NCBI RefSeq assembly: GCF_000001735.4
Contig: NC_003076.8
Span: 372,001 to 436,000, forward strand
Source: Arabidopsis thaliana
Taxonomy: Eukaryota; Streptophyta; Magnoliopsida; Brassicales; Brassicaceae
Length of the DNA: 64,000 bases
Direction of reading: 5' to 3'
The position numbers were made by a program, and so were the translations under genes. Positions 22,650 through 33,894 of the stretch are shown here, one piece after another. Below the pieces are notes generated by a model. The model saw nothing but the letters and a program-made list of their open reading frames with translations, ran no database searches and was not told where the DNA came from. Position 1 is the first letter of the stretch. Every line of letters begins with the position of its first letter.

Positions 22650-22720
22650 TTATTCTTAAACTCATTTGATTATAAGTTGAGTAGAGTTGGGTTATCCATT
22701 TTGATATCCCTACTTTTAGT

Positions 22721-23753
22721 ACTATAGCTACAAGCCTACAACTATGGAGATTAGTGTGAATGTATGATTGTCGAATAAAAATAGAGTGACTAAATATTTT
22801 AAGCGTAAAAAGGTATTTATTCCAGCAAAAGAAAAGAAGAAAAACGACAAAAAGAAGACTTAAAAGTTGTAGAAATGTCAGTACGTATGTGAAAGACTGA
22901 GACACAGAACACTTTGTACAAGAACCAGTTCCAGTGTCACCGGTTACAGCCGGTCGCCTTCTCTTGATTCCCCAAAGCCTCTCCCACCAAACCCGGGACT
23001 TTTCACTTTTCATCAGTATTTTTTTTTGTTAAAGATTTTCATCAGTATTTTATATATATATATATATTATAAAGATCGAATTTGTTTGCATGATGAGGAA
23101 AGTATATCGAGTTACTATGTATCCATCGTTTGAAATACCCGTTTTAAAAAAAAATAATGAGATTTATTTTTAGGACTTCAGTATATATACGATTAACTTT
23201 TAACAGTTGTGTGACTAAAACGAAATGTAACAAAAATAAGAGAAAACTACAAAACAGGTAGTGAAAAATGACAAAAAAATTGTAGGACGCTAAGACGAAA
23301 AAATGATTCAAGAAAGAATATGTCTTTTCAATTTCAGTTTTACGAAATCGTGTAATAACGTAAATACTAAATCACGATTTCACAGAACCATATAAAATAC
23401 TAAAATCCCACGCAATCATTAAACTTAATTCACCATTCTACGGATGACCTATGAGAGAGCATTGAATTGGCTTTAGTAACAAACACCAAAAAGATGAATC
23501 TTGACCAAATTTGTAATGCTCATACTAAATTCCTCCAAGTCTTATAAACATTAGATATTTTATATTTTAGGTTTTCAAAATATGTCATATAAAGAAAAAT
23601 TTGATATACATATTGATCGTGCTTCAAAAAGACACCAAAAGAGCTTCTCTCTCTCTTAACCTCTCGTTTCGCCATTATCTCTTACACTGTTACTCTCTCT
23701 CTCTCTTCTTCTTCTTCTTCTTCTTCTGCATCTCATCGACATCATCCTTTCCC
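22721..23753. promoter_or_regulatory. Proximal promoter and leader of REPLUMLESS
   Basis: About 1 kb between the hAT element and the REPLUMLESS start codon. The last 100 bp are CT-rich: (CT)n at 23691-23704 followed by (CTT)n at 23706-23727, typical of a plant 5' leader. A TA microsatellite lies at 23051-23068. I do not see an unambiguous TATA box. Confidence 0.5.
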
Positions 23754-26700
23754 ATGGCTGATGCATACGAGCCTTATCATGTTCTTCAACAAAGCCGGCG
23801 AGACAAACTTCGTATTCCATCTCTCGATTCCCACTTCCACTTTCACCCTCCTCCTCCTCCTTCCTCCGGCGGCGGAGGTGGCGTCTTTCCTCTCGCTGAT
23901 TCCGATTTCCTCGCAGCCGGTGGCTTTCACTCCAACAACAACAACAACCACATATCTAACCCTAGCTACAGTAATTTCATGGGATTTCTCGGTGGCCCTT
24001 CTTCTTCTTCATCCACCGCAGTCGCCGTCGCCGGAGATCATTCCTTTAACGCCGGACTTTCTTCCGGAGACGTTCTTGTCTTCAAACCCGAGCCTCTATC
24101 TCTATCTTTGTCCTCTCACCCTAGACTCGCTTACGATCTAGTCGTTCCCGGTGTTGTTAACTCCGGATTCTGTAGATCTGCCGGTGAAGCCAACGCCGCC
24201 GCCGTCACCATCGCGTCTAGAAGCTCTGGTCCTCTCGGACCTTTCACGGGCTACGCGTCGATTCTTAAAGGATCAAGGTTCTTGAAACCAGCACAGATGC
24301 TTCTTGATGAGTTTTGTAATGTGGGTCGTGGGATTTACACCGACAAAGTCATCGACGACGATGATTCTTCTCTGCTTTTTGATCCGACGGTTGAGAATCT
24401 CTGCGGTGTTTCTGATGGCGGCGGAGGAGATAATGGAAAGAAAAAATCAAAACTCATCTCCATGCTCGACGAGGTATACAATAACATGATCAATTCTAAT
24501 CTCTTTAAATTATTGAAATCTGTAAATTTTCTTTAATTATTGTCTATACTTTCTTACAAGTATGTGAATTATTGTGTTAAATGTTCACAGTTTTTGGTCG
24601 GTGTCCTTTGGAATTGGAGACAAAATGTGTTAAATGATATGTCTCTTAAAAAGATCTTCCTTGGAAAATGAAACTCCTTCAAAGCCATTTTAAAATTATA
24701 TGATATTTTATTTAATTCATTATAATACCATATGTTAATTAAATTAATGTTCCCTACGTTTTGCATGAATAGATGATGTTATAGCGTCCATTTTAATACA
24801 TTATATAAATTACAAGCTTGCCATCTTCATGCTGATTTTTAATAGAATTTTAAGGTTATACTAAAGTAAGGATAATATTATCTTGAGGAAGTAACTTTAT
24901 ATAGAGCTTCCTTAGCTCTTGATCTGAATTTGTGAATTAGATTCTTCAAATCTTAGGGGTATAAACATTAAGTGATAAAAAGAGAACGTCTTCTTTATGA
25001 AAGGAATATATGCATTATATGATCTTAAAGCTAGGGACTTAAAGATTTTAATTAGTTTATTCCGAGGTATATAACATACTTTTTGAGTGAGGAAATAATG
25101 TATAAATTTATAATCACCCATTTTATTATGTAAGTGGGGGAATCTAAAAACATTTCCATGTGACGTTTTGAAGGTTTACAAGAGGTATAAGCAATACTAT
25201 GAGCAGCTACAAGCTGTGATGGGATCATTCGAATGCGTTGCAGGTCTCGGGCACGCTGCTCCGTACGCTAACTTAGCCTTGAAAGCATTGTCTAAGCATT
25301 TCAAGTGTTTGAAGAATGCTATAACGGACCAGCTTCAATTCAGCCACAACAACAAGATCCAACAACAACAACAATGTGGTCATCCGATGAACTCTGAGAA
25401 TAAGACTGATTCTTTAAGATTTGGAGGAAGTGATAGTTCTAGAGGCTTATGTTCTGCTGGTCAAAGACATGGATTTCCTGATCATCATGCTCCTGTTTGG
25501 AGACCGCACCGTGGCCTACCCGAACGTGCTGTTACTGTTCTAAGGGCTTGGCTCTTCGATCATTTCTTGCATCCGTAAGTAACCCTTCTCGCCATATAAA
25601 TGCTTTTGAAAGTTGTTGGATTCGAGTTTGAACTTGGTTCCAACAATTGATTAAACTAAATGCAAACGTTTAATTGATCATGAACCAAATTGTATATATA
25701 TGCTTGTGAACAATAGCTTTATATGTGTGTGTCAGTGTGAATAAATATGTGTGTATCGAAGTGTATTTTTACTTGGAAGTATGTTTTAGATGGGACATGT
25801 CGACTGCTTGTTTGTTTCCCAAACTTGGAGATGTCGTGTTGCAAGCGTAATTATGTGTCTATATATATGTGTATGTTAGTATATACAATGATATATTAAA
25901 TTGTTGTTGTCTGTGTCTTTTGTTGCAGTTATCCAACAGATACAGACAAACTCATGCTGGCTAAGCAGACAGGTCTCTCCAGAAATCAGGTTTCACTTCT
26001 GATATCTTCAGTCTTCTTCTTTTTTCTCTTTCCATCTTTTCTTGTTCACAATTTAACAAATTTCTTGCTAATTAAGCATGCACATAGTCACATAGATAAA
26101 TATATGCTTTTATGAAATGAGTTTCTGTTGTCGGACAATAATTATATGTTTTAAATCTTTTCACATATATCATTAGTATAGTAACTATGTTATAATTTGG
26201 TTTATTAGGTTTGAATAAGTGTTACACTTTTGTTTTTGAAAATTTATCCGTTGGTGATAATGAATAATTTAGGGATTTTCTATCGCTTGAGGGTTATTAA
26301 TTTATTATGGTAAAATGTTATTTTAGGTATCGAATTGGTTCATAAACGCAAGAGTTAGGGTTTGGAAGCCGATGGTGGAAGAGATTCACATGCTGGAGAC
26401 TCGACAATCTCAGAGATCTTCTTCTTCCTCTTGGAGAGACGAACGTACTAGCACCACCGTCTTCCCTGACAACAGCAACAACAACCCATCTTCGTCCTCG
26501 GCACAGCAAAGACCTAACAACTCATCTCCGCCTAGACGGGCACGAAACGACGACGTTCATGGCACAAACAACAACAACAGCTATGTAAACAGTGGGAGCG
26601 GCGGCGGTAGTGCGGTTGGTTTCTCGTATGGAATTGGGTCGTCGAATGTGCCGGTGATGAATAGCAGCACAAACGGAGGAGTGTCTTTGACGTTAGGGCT

Positions 26701-26872
26701 TCATCATCAGATTGGGTTACCGGAGCCTTTTCCGATGACAACTGCTCAGAGGTTTGGGCTTGATGGTGGTAGTGGCGATGGTGGTGGTGGGTATGAAGGG
26801 CAAAATCGTCAGTTTGGGAGAGATTTTATTGGTGGTAGTAATCATCAGTTTCTACATGATTTTGTAGGTTGA
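23754..26872 (+). CDS. RPL: BEL1-like TALE homeodomain factor REPLUMLESS/BELLRINGER/PENNYWISE
   Basis: Four exons join in frame to 575 aa: 23754-24473, 25174-25574, 25929-25989 and 26327-26872 (TGA). The start is the ATG of [11 protein letters not shown], not the longer upstream frame, because the CT-rich stretch before it looks like leader. Order: Gly/Ser/Asn-rich N-terminus, SKY box (about residues 160-190, [17 protein letters not shown]), BELL helices ([18 protein letters not shown]), and a TALE homeodomain about 347-409 with the PYP loop and [12 protein letters not shown]. Near the C-terminus is a ZIBEL-like VSLTLGL. It forms heterodimers with KNOX proteins and controls inflorescence meristem, phyllotaxy and fruit replum. 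Intron 1 is 700 bp and is AT-rich. Confidence 0.97.
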
Positions 26873-27557
26873 GATTATTTGTGTGGAAAGGAAAAAATAT
26901 GTTTGACGTTTGGGTATGTATAAGAAGATATGGGGGAATTGAAATGCATATGATGTGTATATTAGAATGTTTCTTCTTCTTTTTTTGTTGTTTGCTTACT
27001 TTCACAAATGTTATCTTTTTAAGAAATGAAATTGGATTCAATAACCAATGTTAAAAACATGGGTTAGACTTTAGAGTTGTCTATGTCTTGGTGAAATATA
27101 AAAGGCATCTATCATTGTTTTAATATTTTGGCATGATTCAAAACATGGTGCTTTTTTTTTTTTTATGTATGTCACAATTATCGTTGAAGAACGCGATTAA
27201 GATGTTTATCATTGATCGTTGATATTATATTTTGAACTATCTTGTTTTACTTGATAGTAAACATTGACTAAACAACATGTTTTCAAACCCTAAACCTTGA
27301 AATATTTCAGACTATTTGAGTTATCTTTTTGAGTCGGATGCAGTTTTGACTCCGATCCGCTCAACATTGTTGAATTCTTCTACTCATAAAAGAAGTTTGA
27401 GCCGATTTCAAACACACAAAACAAATGAGTTCGGTTTAATGTTCAGTGTGTACTAATACGTTGGCTTTTGAAGATCACATGAGAGCAAAAGTATTGAAAA
27501 TAAAATTGTGCTTTTGTTGCTTCAAATAACTTTCCATTTGCTTTTGGAAAACAAGAA

Positions 27558-27560
<3 letters not shown>

Positions 27561-27590
<30 letters not shown>
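27561..27590. repeat. (TA)15 microsatellite
   Basis: Thirty bases of uninterrupted TA dinucleotide. Likely length-polymorphic between accessions. Confidence 0.95.
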
Positions 27591-27594
<4 letters not shown>

Positions 27595-28219
27595 ACCTTT
27601 CCCTCTCATGGGAAAAAAGTAAATCTTTTTCTTTGTAGAATTTATTCTCCGATCCTAACCATTTCTCAGCCTTTTTGTTTGTTTACACCATTTTTGTTTA
27701 TATTCTTGGATTATGTCTATATAGAATAAGATGTAAACATAAACTGTATTAGCAAATATGTTTTGAATTATATGAAATTCAATAATTGAGAAGAGGTTCA
27801 TGTAATGAGCCGAGAGAAGAATATAAAAGCAGTCAAATAATTTTTTCAAAAAACTATTTGTATATTAAAAAGGTACAAAGTAAAAAATAAATTTAAGAAG
27901 GTGCCATCATTGGCTCCTAAAGAACAAACTACAAAGAATCAATTTCTCATGATTTGATCTCTCACAATCCGTCTCCTTTATGTGGATGCGGAAAAACACT
28001 CTCCACACGTTTCATGTAAAAATTTTAGTTAAATTTCTAAAAACAATAGAGATACTATTCGATTTGTTCTTGAATTATTCATGAATACATATAGTGGCAA
28101 CCTTAGACACTAGCCACGTCAACCGTACATGTTATATCATATATTTTTATATTGGTCTATCTATATGCTGAACTAGAGTCTAGAGATAAATATGAGAACA
28201 TATAAGAAACCATGGACAA

Positions 28220-28411
28220 CTAAAGATATTGTCTTTCTGTGTGAGTATTTGTTCCAGAAGCATTAAACCTTCGGAATAAGTATAATTCTTTTGCACCATT
28301 ACTATTTTTATAAGCTTCACCAGCTCTATATATATTCTCACCATTAACATAAAACAACAACAACACGAAGAAGAAGATGAAGGTACTTGATGATGAACGG
28401 GTAATCTGCAT
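28220..28411 (-). CDS. Candidate small secreted peptide precursor (63 aa)
   Basis: A minus-strand ORF starting at the ATG at 28409-28411. MQITRSSSSTF is followed by a strongly hydrophobic core (IFFFVLLLFYV) and NGEN, a convincing signal-peptide shape, then a 37-residue polar tail ending FNASGTNTHTERQYL. There are no cysteines. I do not recognise a CLE, IDA, PIP, CEP, PSK or RALF motif in the tail. Length and architecture suit a secreted signalling-peptide precursor, but AT-rich plant spacers produce such ORFs by chance. No transcription evidence is available. Confidence 0.3.
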   Translation of the reverse strand: MQITRSSSSTFIFFFVLLLFYVNGENIYRAGEAYKNSNGAKELYLFRRFNASGTNTHTERQYL

Positions 28412-29162
28412 CCTGAGGTTTAAAACCAATTAAGCATATACATATGCGAATGTATAGTTTTTAATCCTCGGGATACAGTTTACCTCTTCCTTACTCAAGA
28501 AAACACTTAGCTTTAACGGTTTTGGAGAAAGAAGAAGCATCGAATTAAATCCATTTGAAACAGGTTAGTTATCTTAGTGAAGAATATATCCATCAATCAT
28601 AATTTGGTCTAGTCATTCGAAGTGGGATATGATTTGATACATATAGTCTAAAATATGATTTTATGCCAGTAATATTTTGTTTTCCCTGTCCCCTACCTAT
28701 ATCTAGAGCTTGAGATCCTCCTTTTAAAACTTTTAGATGATTAATCGTTTTACAAATCATAGTCCCAGACTTTCGTTCCAATCTAGATCGGTTTAGATGC
28801 GTTTTGTTTTGGAATTTATACAACGAAAACCAAAGTTTAGATTAAAAGATTCGAAAACCGGATTACATAAAATCTGGTCCAGGACCCCTTTGGTTAACGA
28901 AAACCAGACTAAAGGGCAGAAACGTCATTTGACAAAAAGAAGGATGATTCTCTCCTTCCTCTTTCCCCAATGCAAAGAAAAAGCATTATAGACTTTTCAA
29001 GTTTTCCGATATAAGCACGAAATCGCTGTTTCTCTCTTCGACGAAGCTTTGATAATTTGATCTCAATCGATCGATTCTATTGAGAATTTGTGTACCTGTT
29101 TTCTTATAAGGTTAACTAAGGATTGTGGAATCAGAAGTGTTGTGTTTTTGTGATCGGAGATT

Positions 29163-30471
29163 ATGGATTGGGGAAACGTAACGGTTGATGATCTCTTCGA
29201 TGCTCTCCGAGAAGTTGACTGGTCGTCTCCGCCGCGTCCTCCGTCTGAGTTCTTCTCAAGGTTCACCGTTCCTAAATCTGTCCCTAAATGGGATAGTCGC
29301 CTCAAGTGCAATCTCTACTAGTACGATCTCTCTCTCTCTTTCTTGTTCGCCAATTTCATATCTATTCGGATCTGATGTTGTGATCAATCTCTCGTTGAGA
29401 ATTACCAATCAAATTCGTCCCAATTGAACATAGAATTCTTAGACTTTGGTTAGAACACAGAGTCTTGATAGCTTAGTTTCTGTATTGAGCTTAATTTTGA
29501 CCTGTGATGATGATCTGTTTATGCAGCTACCGAACAAACTATTTCATCATGATCGTCGTTATACTTGGTATGTGGTGTGAGGAAGTGGCTAAGCATTATC
29601 ATCTGTGTTGTTTATCAATGATGTCTTGTTCACTTAGAATTGTCAAATTTTACTTCTCAGGATTGGGAGTCCTTACAAGGCCTTTAGCGATCTTCGCTGC
29701 GCTTTTGACAGCATTAAGTTTGGCATTTCTAAATGACAGGTTTTTCTTCATCTTCCTTTTGTTTTTAAACTCTCAGAGCTTTGACTAGTGGATATGCTTG
29801 AATCAGTAGATCCATATTGAGTATTCTTGTCTACAGCTTTGCAGGTTCTTTTAGTGAGAAGGCGACACGAACCGTCAGAAGATTCTCTCCACAGTTAGCT
29901 GCTAAAATGAGACCTCCTTTGACGTATGTTTATCTCTCTTTGTTGCCTTTCATACTCTTTGTTACTCCTTGCTTATTATCATCTATGTTATCTGTGTTTT
30001 TTAGACCTGTCACTCGTGGGCGTCCATCATCAAAGAGAGCAATCCATGTATGTGGTCAACCCCGTTGGGTTTTTGTCTTGACATGCTCACTTGGTATGTG
30101 GCTTTGTATATTTTCATTTGATGTAATATATCTCCAAAAACCGTAAAAAACATGATTTGGAGTTTTTTTTTTGTTTCGCAGTGAGTTTTGCTCTTTGGTA
30201 TATTTCCTCTGGTTTGCTCAGAGTCTCGGTTGCGCTACTCATTGCACATCTTGGTATGCAGTCTACACAAATCCTCATAAGTCATAACTTAGTTTCTCTC
30301 ACTCTACTTCAAAAATCCACATATAGGCTTTTATAAACTCAACCTCTTTTTGTAATTTGTGTTACAGCAACAATTCTTCATGCAAGCTTGAGAACACCGA
30401 ACTTGAAGGCACGTTTTAACACATTTAGGGAGGAATTCCGAGCAGTATGGCGTAACTACAGCGAGATTTAG
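29163..30471 (+). CDS. PRA1A1: Prenylated Rab acceptor PRA1.A1
   Basis: Seven short exons join in frame to 209 aa: 29163-29320 (ATG), 29527-29567, 29661-29739, 29837-29923, 30005-30093, 30182-30253 and 30368-30471 (TAG). The N-terminal cytosolic part (MDWGNVTVDDLFDALREVDW, then PPRPPSEFFSRF) leads to paired hydrophobic segments (YFIMIVVILGLGVL, FAALLTALSLAFL), a polar linker (KATRTVRRFSPQ-like and TRGRPSSKRAIHVCGQPR), a second pair (WVFVLTCSLVSFALWYISSG, VSVALLIAHLATILHA) and an amphipathic tail. This is the PRA1 fold of small endomembrane proteins that bind prenylated Rab GTPases. I recall AT5G02040. Confidence 0.92.
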
Positions 30472-31238
30472 AGTAATGTAAGTTTGAAATATCTTCTTCT
30501 TAGTCTAACATCTATTTGCTTAACTGGATGGTTAGATTTTCTGAAATGTTGACAGTCTTTGGCAGCTTGTACCACCATGATCGTGTTCTGCTGAGGACAT
30601 AACGCTGTAAAGACCAAACTTACTGCCTTTCTCCAAGATAAACCCGGTTTCGTTAACACTGTACTATGGATGTTCAATCTGGATTTGTTGCTCAATGACT
30701 GGGATCATCTGTTTTTTCTTTGATTTGAGATTTGAGCTCTGAGCTCTTTTTGCTAGCAAAATCCTCTCTTTTTTTTGCTAAAGACTTGTAAAGCTAGCTT
30801 TGTTGTTCTTCGTTCTAACACAAAACCCTTTGTGTAAAGTCCTAGAATCGTTTAATAGCTTGCATTTTTTTCTTTCTTTTTTTGGGTTGAGAGGTCTAGT
30901 AACAATAATAATGAGATAACAAGAAATGGAAAATAAACAAATGATTTGACTACTTAGCCGAGAGTTTTCGGATAAGAATAGGCAATGGGAAAATGCAAAA
31001 GAATTATACTTTATTGAGGTCGTAACATTTTTTCCAACTGACACTCGAAAGAGTTGCATCTTATATCTAGCAAAGTACCTAAAAACCCATTAAAAACATG
31101 TAGCAATATTGTTAACAAGCATAACACATGACCTCACTTTCAACGATTGCTCATGGTGATATCAAGTTCATCTAAGATAAACTCAAAAGTTTAAAGCAAA
31201 AAGAAATCTCGCTCTTATTCTCTGAACAAAGTTCAGTT
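30472..31238. other. Convergent 3' flanks
   Basis: 3' regions of PRA1.A1 (plus) and the MAM33-type gene (minus). There are several T-rich tracts (30770-30778, 30865-30882). I see no gene. Confidence 0.4.
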
Positions 31239-32244
31239 TCACTTCTCGACAAAAGACTTGAGATCCTTGAGCCATTGAAGATACTCTCTGCTATCTTTGT
31301 TGGCCACATAATCTGCCAGAAAGGTAGTGAAGCTTGGTTTAATACCTCTGATCTCCAAGTACCTGTGGAAAGCCTTCTGCAAATTCTCATCCAAGTCACT
31401 GCACATAACACAATAACCAAATTCAATCACATAACAATACCCCAATCTCATATATTCCAAACAAGAACTCACTATCATTGAAGTAAACTTACTCAAAGTC
31501 AGGTCCTTCGTAAGCAAGGTCATTATCAGATCCTTGCGGTTGTTTGATCGATAAACTATCAATCACAATCTCATCCGGGTATGCGCTGACTCCAAACTCA
31601 AGACACACACCATCACCTTTCTGCACACTAACAACCATCGGAACCCGGACTTTACCCGAGCTCTCTTGATCTTCATCGTCTTCTTCATTGTTTGGTTCTG
31701 CTTCCTCTTCTTCATCTTCATCATCATAAGAAGCAACAGAGTCAACTTCCACTTGGATGGTTTCATCCTCAAATTTCCTTGTCAGCAACACAGTTCTCTC
31801 CCCTGAATTATCAATGATTTCAAATGGAAACCCTTCTGGCTTATCTTCCAACTGTTTTTCCAAAACATTTCTAATTCAGATACAATTGTTCTAAACCCCA
31901 GAAATATTAAAATCTCATGAATTCGAGAAGAATCATGTATATTGAAAGAGAGAACTTACGAAGTCAGTGTCATGAGGAGCCTCCTCTGCGACGGCGCATT
32001 CGATTTCAGATTCGATAACGCTAACAAGATTCTCGTCGGCGGTTGTTTTAGAGATCGCACTTTCCGTCGAAAAGCTCGAGACTGAGAATGAACTAACCGA
32101 TCCACGCCTGATCTGGTGGCTACCACGAATCAGCCTCTCGACGGAGACAGCGCCACTGCGGAAGCTAACCGGAGATCTACCCGCACGGAAAGCAAGATTG
32201 GCTACTGTTGACGAAGCTCGACGAAACACGGTGCTCAACGCCAT
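31239..32244 (-). CDS. MAM33/p32-type mitochondrial glycoprotein family protein
   Basis: Three exons join in frame to 267 aa: 31960-32244 (ATG), 31493-31851 and 31239-31398 (TGA). The N-terminus is Arg/Ser-rich without acidic residues (MALSTVFRRASSTVANLAFR, then AGRSPVSFRSG), a mitochondrial transit peptide by appearance. The rest has the p32/MAM33 layout: paired N- and C-terminal helices around beta strands (FEIIDNSGERTVLLTRKFED) and a long acidic loop (DDEDEEEEAEPNNEEDD). The end (FHRYLEIRGIKPSFTTFLAD, then YLQWLKDLKSFVEK) matches the family's C-terminal helix. p32 proteins form trimers in the mitochondrial matrix; function in plants is little known. Site II elements lie about 150 bp upstream. 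I recall AT5G02050. Confidence 0.92.
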
Positions 32245-32375
32245 TTCTGAGGATTCTAGGGTTTTCCTTAAAAGTGAAAAGAGAAACAGAAATGAGGGTT
32301 TTACTGAGAGAAGAAGAGAGGTTTAAGGTTTGTTTATAGTGCAAAGCATTATGTAGGAGATAAAAAGCCATTTAA

Positions 32376-32412
32376 TAAGGCCCAATTACTTAATGGGCCA
32401 TAAGAAGCCCAT
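32376..32412. promoter_or_regulatory. Site II (TGGGCC/T) cluster upstream of the MAM33-type gene
   Basis: AGGCCCA, TGGGCCA and AGCCCA occur within 37 bp, 130-170 bp upstream of the start codon. Site II elements are bound by TCP factors and are frequent in plant genes for mitochondrial and ribosomal proteins, which fits the neighbouring gene. Confidence 0.65.
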
Positions 32413-32907
32413 ATATTAAAAGGAATTGGTCATTCGTACAGTGAGAGAGGAATGTCTGTGTGTGGACACGTCCTTAAAGGCAAAAGGAGAGAAGAACAAA
32501 ATAGCTCTTGCCGGCGTCAGAATTGCGTCACTGTTTCTTCCAACTTCAATTTTAATATCGTTGGCTTGAAGTTAAGGGAAACATAATTGTTCCTCCAAAA
32601 AAGCAGAATTAAATTTGTGGTAGATACTTGTTTTTAAATTCATATAGCTCAAAAAAGTTGTCATTTTTAATGTTGGTTTTCTGGTGGCGATGCTCTTAAT
32701 TACCCAATTCCGTACGATTTATGATCATAAGTCAACTTTTGAGATTTGGGTTTGTGAAATTTTCCTGAATAAAATTATGGGTTTAGGGTTTTTATGATCA
32801 ATTTCCTGTAAAGTAGCGATTTTTTTCTCCCGGGGATTTTGGTGAGGAACAGGATAGAAAGTCTTGGTTTTGTTCTGTTTATTGTGTTTGTTTTTGGGTT
32901 CTGATCA
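32413..32907. other. Rest of the divergent promoter region
   Basis: About 500 bp between the site II cluster and the CASP-like start codon. The sequence is AT-rich and no further motif is distinctive. Confidence 0.4.
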
Positions 32908-33774
32908 ATGAAGAAGATGATTGGGAGTCCTGGAACAATGAGTGGGTTGATACTGAGACTAGGGCAATGTGCAACTGCTGCTGCTTCCATTGGTGTTATG
33001 GTTTCTTCTTACGACTTTTCCAATTACACTGCTTTCTGGTAATTGTCCATCTTCAATCTCATTGGTCTTGGTGTTTTGGTTTAGTTTAGTTTAGTTGAAG
33101 ACATTGGACACTGATGTATCAAAAATCTTGACTTTGTAGTTTTTTCTTGGATAAACTTTTGAAGATAGAGCTAACTGAACTAGTAATTGTGTATGATTAA
33201 CATTTGCCTGAAACTTTGACAAGATTTTTTTCTTTGTTTGGTAAAAAATATGTGGAAATGGAATTATTTCTATATTTCGATTACTGTATGGGGTTATCTC
33301 AAAAGATACAAAATGATGATAGATTGCTTTTGCCAATGATTTCAGCTTCTTAGTCGCATCTATGGGTCTTCAATTGATATGGAGCTTTGGACTTGCGTGT
33401 CTTGATGTATATGCGATAAGGAGAAAAAGTGATTTACGAAGCCCTATCTTATTGAGCCTTTTCACTGTTGGTGATTGGGTATTAAACTTATCTTCCATTT
33501 CATTATATGCTTATTCACTGTTGGTGTCTTGTTGTTTTAAAGGTTATTTGTTTGATAGGTTTCTTTTGGAATTCTGCAGGTCACTGCACTTCTCGCTCTT
33601 GCAGCCGCGTGTTCCTCTGCAGGAGTTACTGTTTTATTCACTAAAGACACTGAGTTTTGCAGGCAGCAACCCGCTCTCTCTTGCGATAGGTTTCAGATTT
33701 CTGTTGGTTTATCTTTCTTTAATTGGTTTTTAGCTGCTATATCGTCTCATACCATGTTTTGGATCTTGATATGA
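32908..33774 (+). CDS. CASP-like membrane protein (CASPL5B type)
   Basis: Three exons join in frame to 152 aa: 32908-33038 (ATG), 33346-33478 and 33580-33774 (TGA). Four hydrophobic segments are visible: [56 protein letters not shown] and [19 protein letters not shown] polar loop with two cysteines ([13 protein letters not shown]) lies between the third and fourth. This is the MARVEL-like CASPL fold. Founding CASP proteins scaffold the Casparian strip domain in the root endodermis; subgroup 5 members are plasma-membrane proteins of mostly unknown role. Length fits subgroup 5B. I recall AT5G02060. Confidence 0.9.
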
Positions 33775-33894
33775 TATCAAACAAAACCCATCTCAATGAT
33801 TTTACAAAAATCCATTTCTATGAATTGTTTTTCTCCAATCCATAACCGGAAACAGGGCAAGGGTACAAGTCATTTTGGTAATTTTCTAAGACAG

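Larger units (their letters stand above)
21634..22712. mobile_element. Non-autonomous hAT-type DNA element with internal 28 bp repeat array
   Basis: A 1079 bp unit bounded by terminal inverted repeats starting TAGGGATGTCAAAAT on the left and TAGGGATATCAAAAT read inward from the right (14/15 match), with an imperfect 8 bp target duplication outside. Both flanks are rich in short subterminal motifs in both orientations (GGGTTGACC, GAGTTGGGT, CAACTCAAC), as in hAT elements where transposase binds subterminal repeats. The centre, 21971-22463, is a 28 bp minisatellite. No transposase reading frame exists, so it would depend on an element elsewhere. The superfamily call rests on ends and duplication size only. 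Confidence 0.7.
26873..29162. other. Spacer between REPLUMLESS and PRA1.A1
   Basis: About 2.3 kb. It contains the REPLUMLESS 3' flank, a (TA)15 microsatellite at 27561-27590 and one candidate small secreted-peptide ORF on the minus strand (28220-28411). From about 28930 the sequence becomes CT-rich and looks like promoter and leader of PRA1.A1. Confidence 0.5.

Noticed and set aside
23601-23753. Longer N-terminus for REPLUMLESS
   Set aside because: The upstream frame encodes hydrophobic and Phe-rich translation of CT repeats; the MADAYEPYH start gives the 575 aa length I recall for the family.
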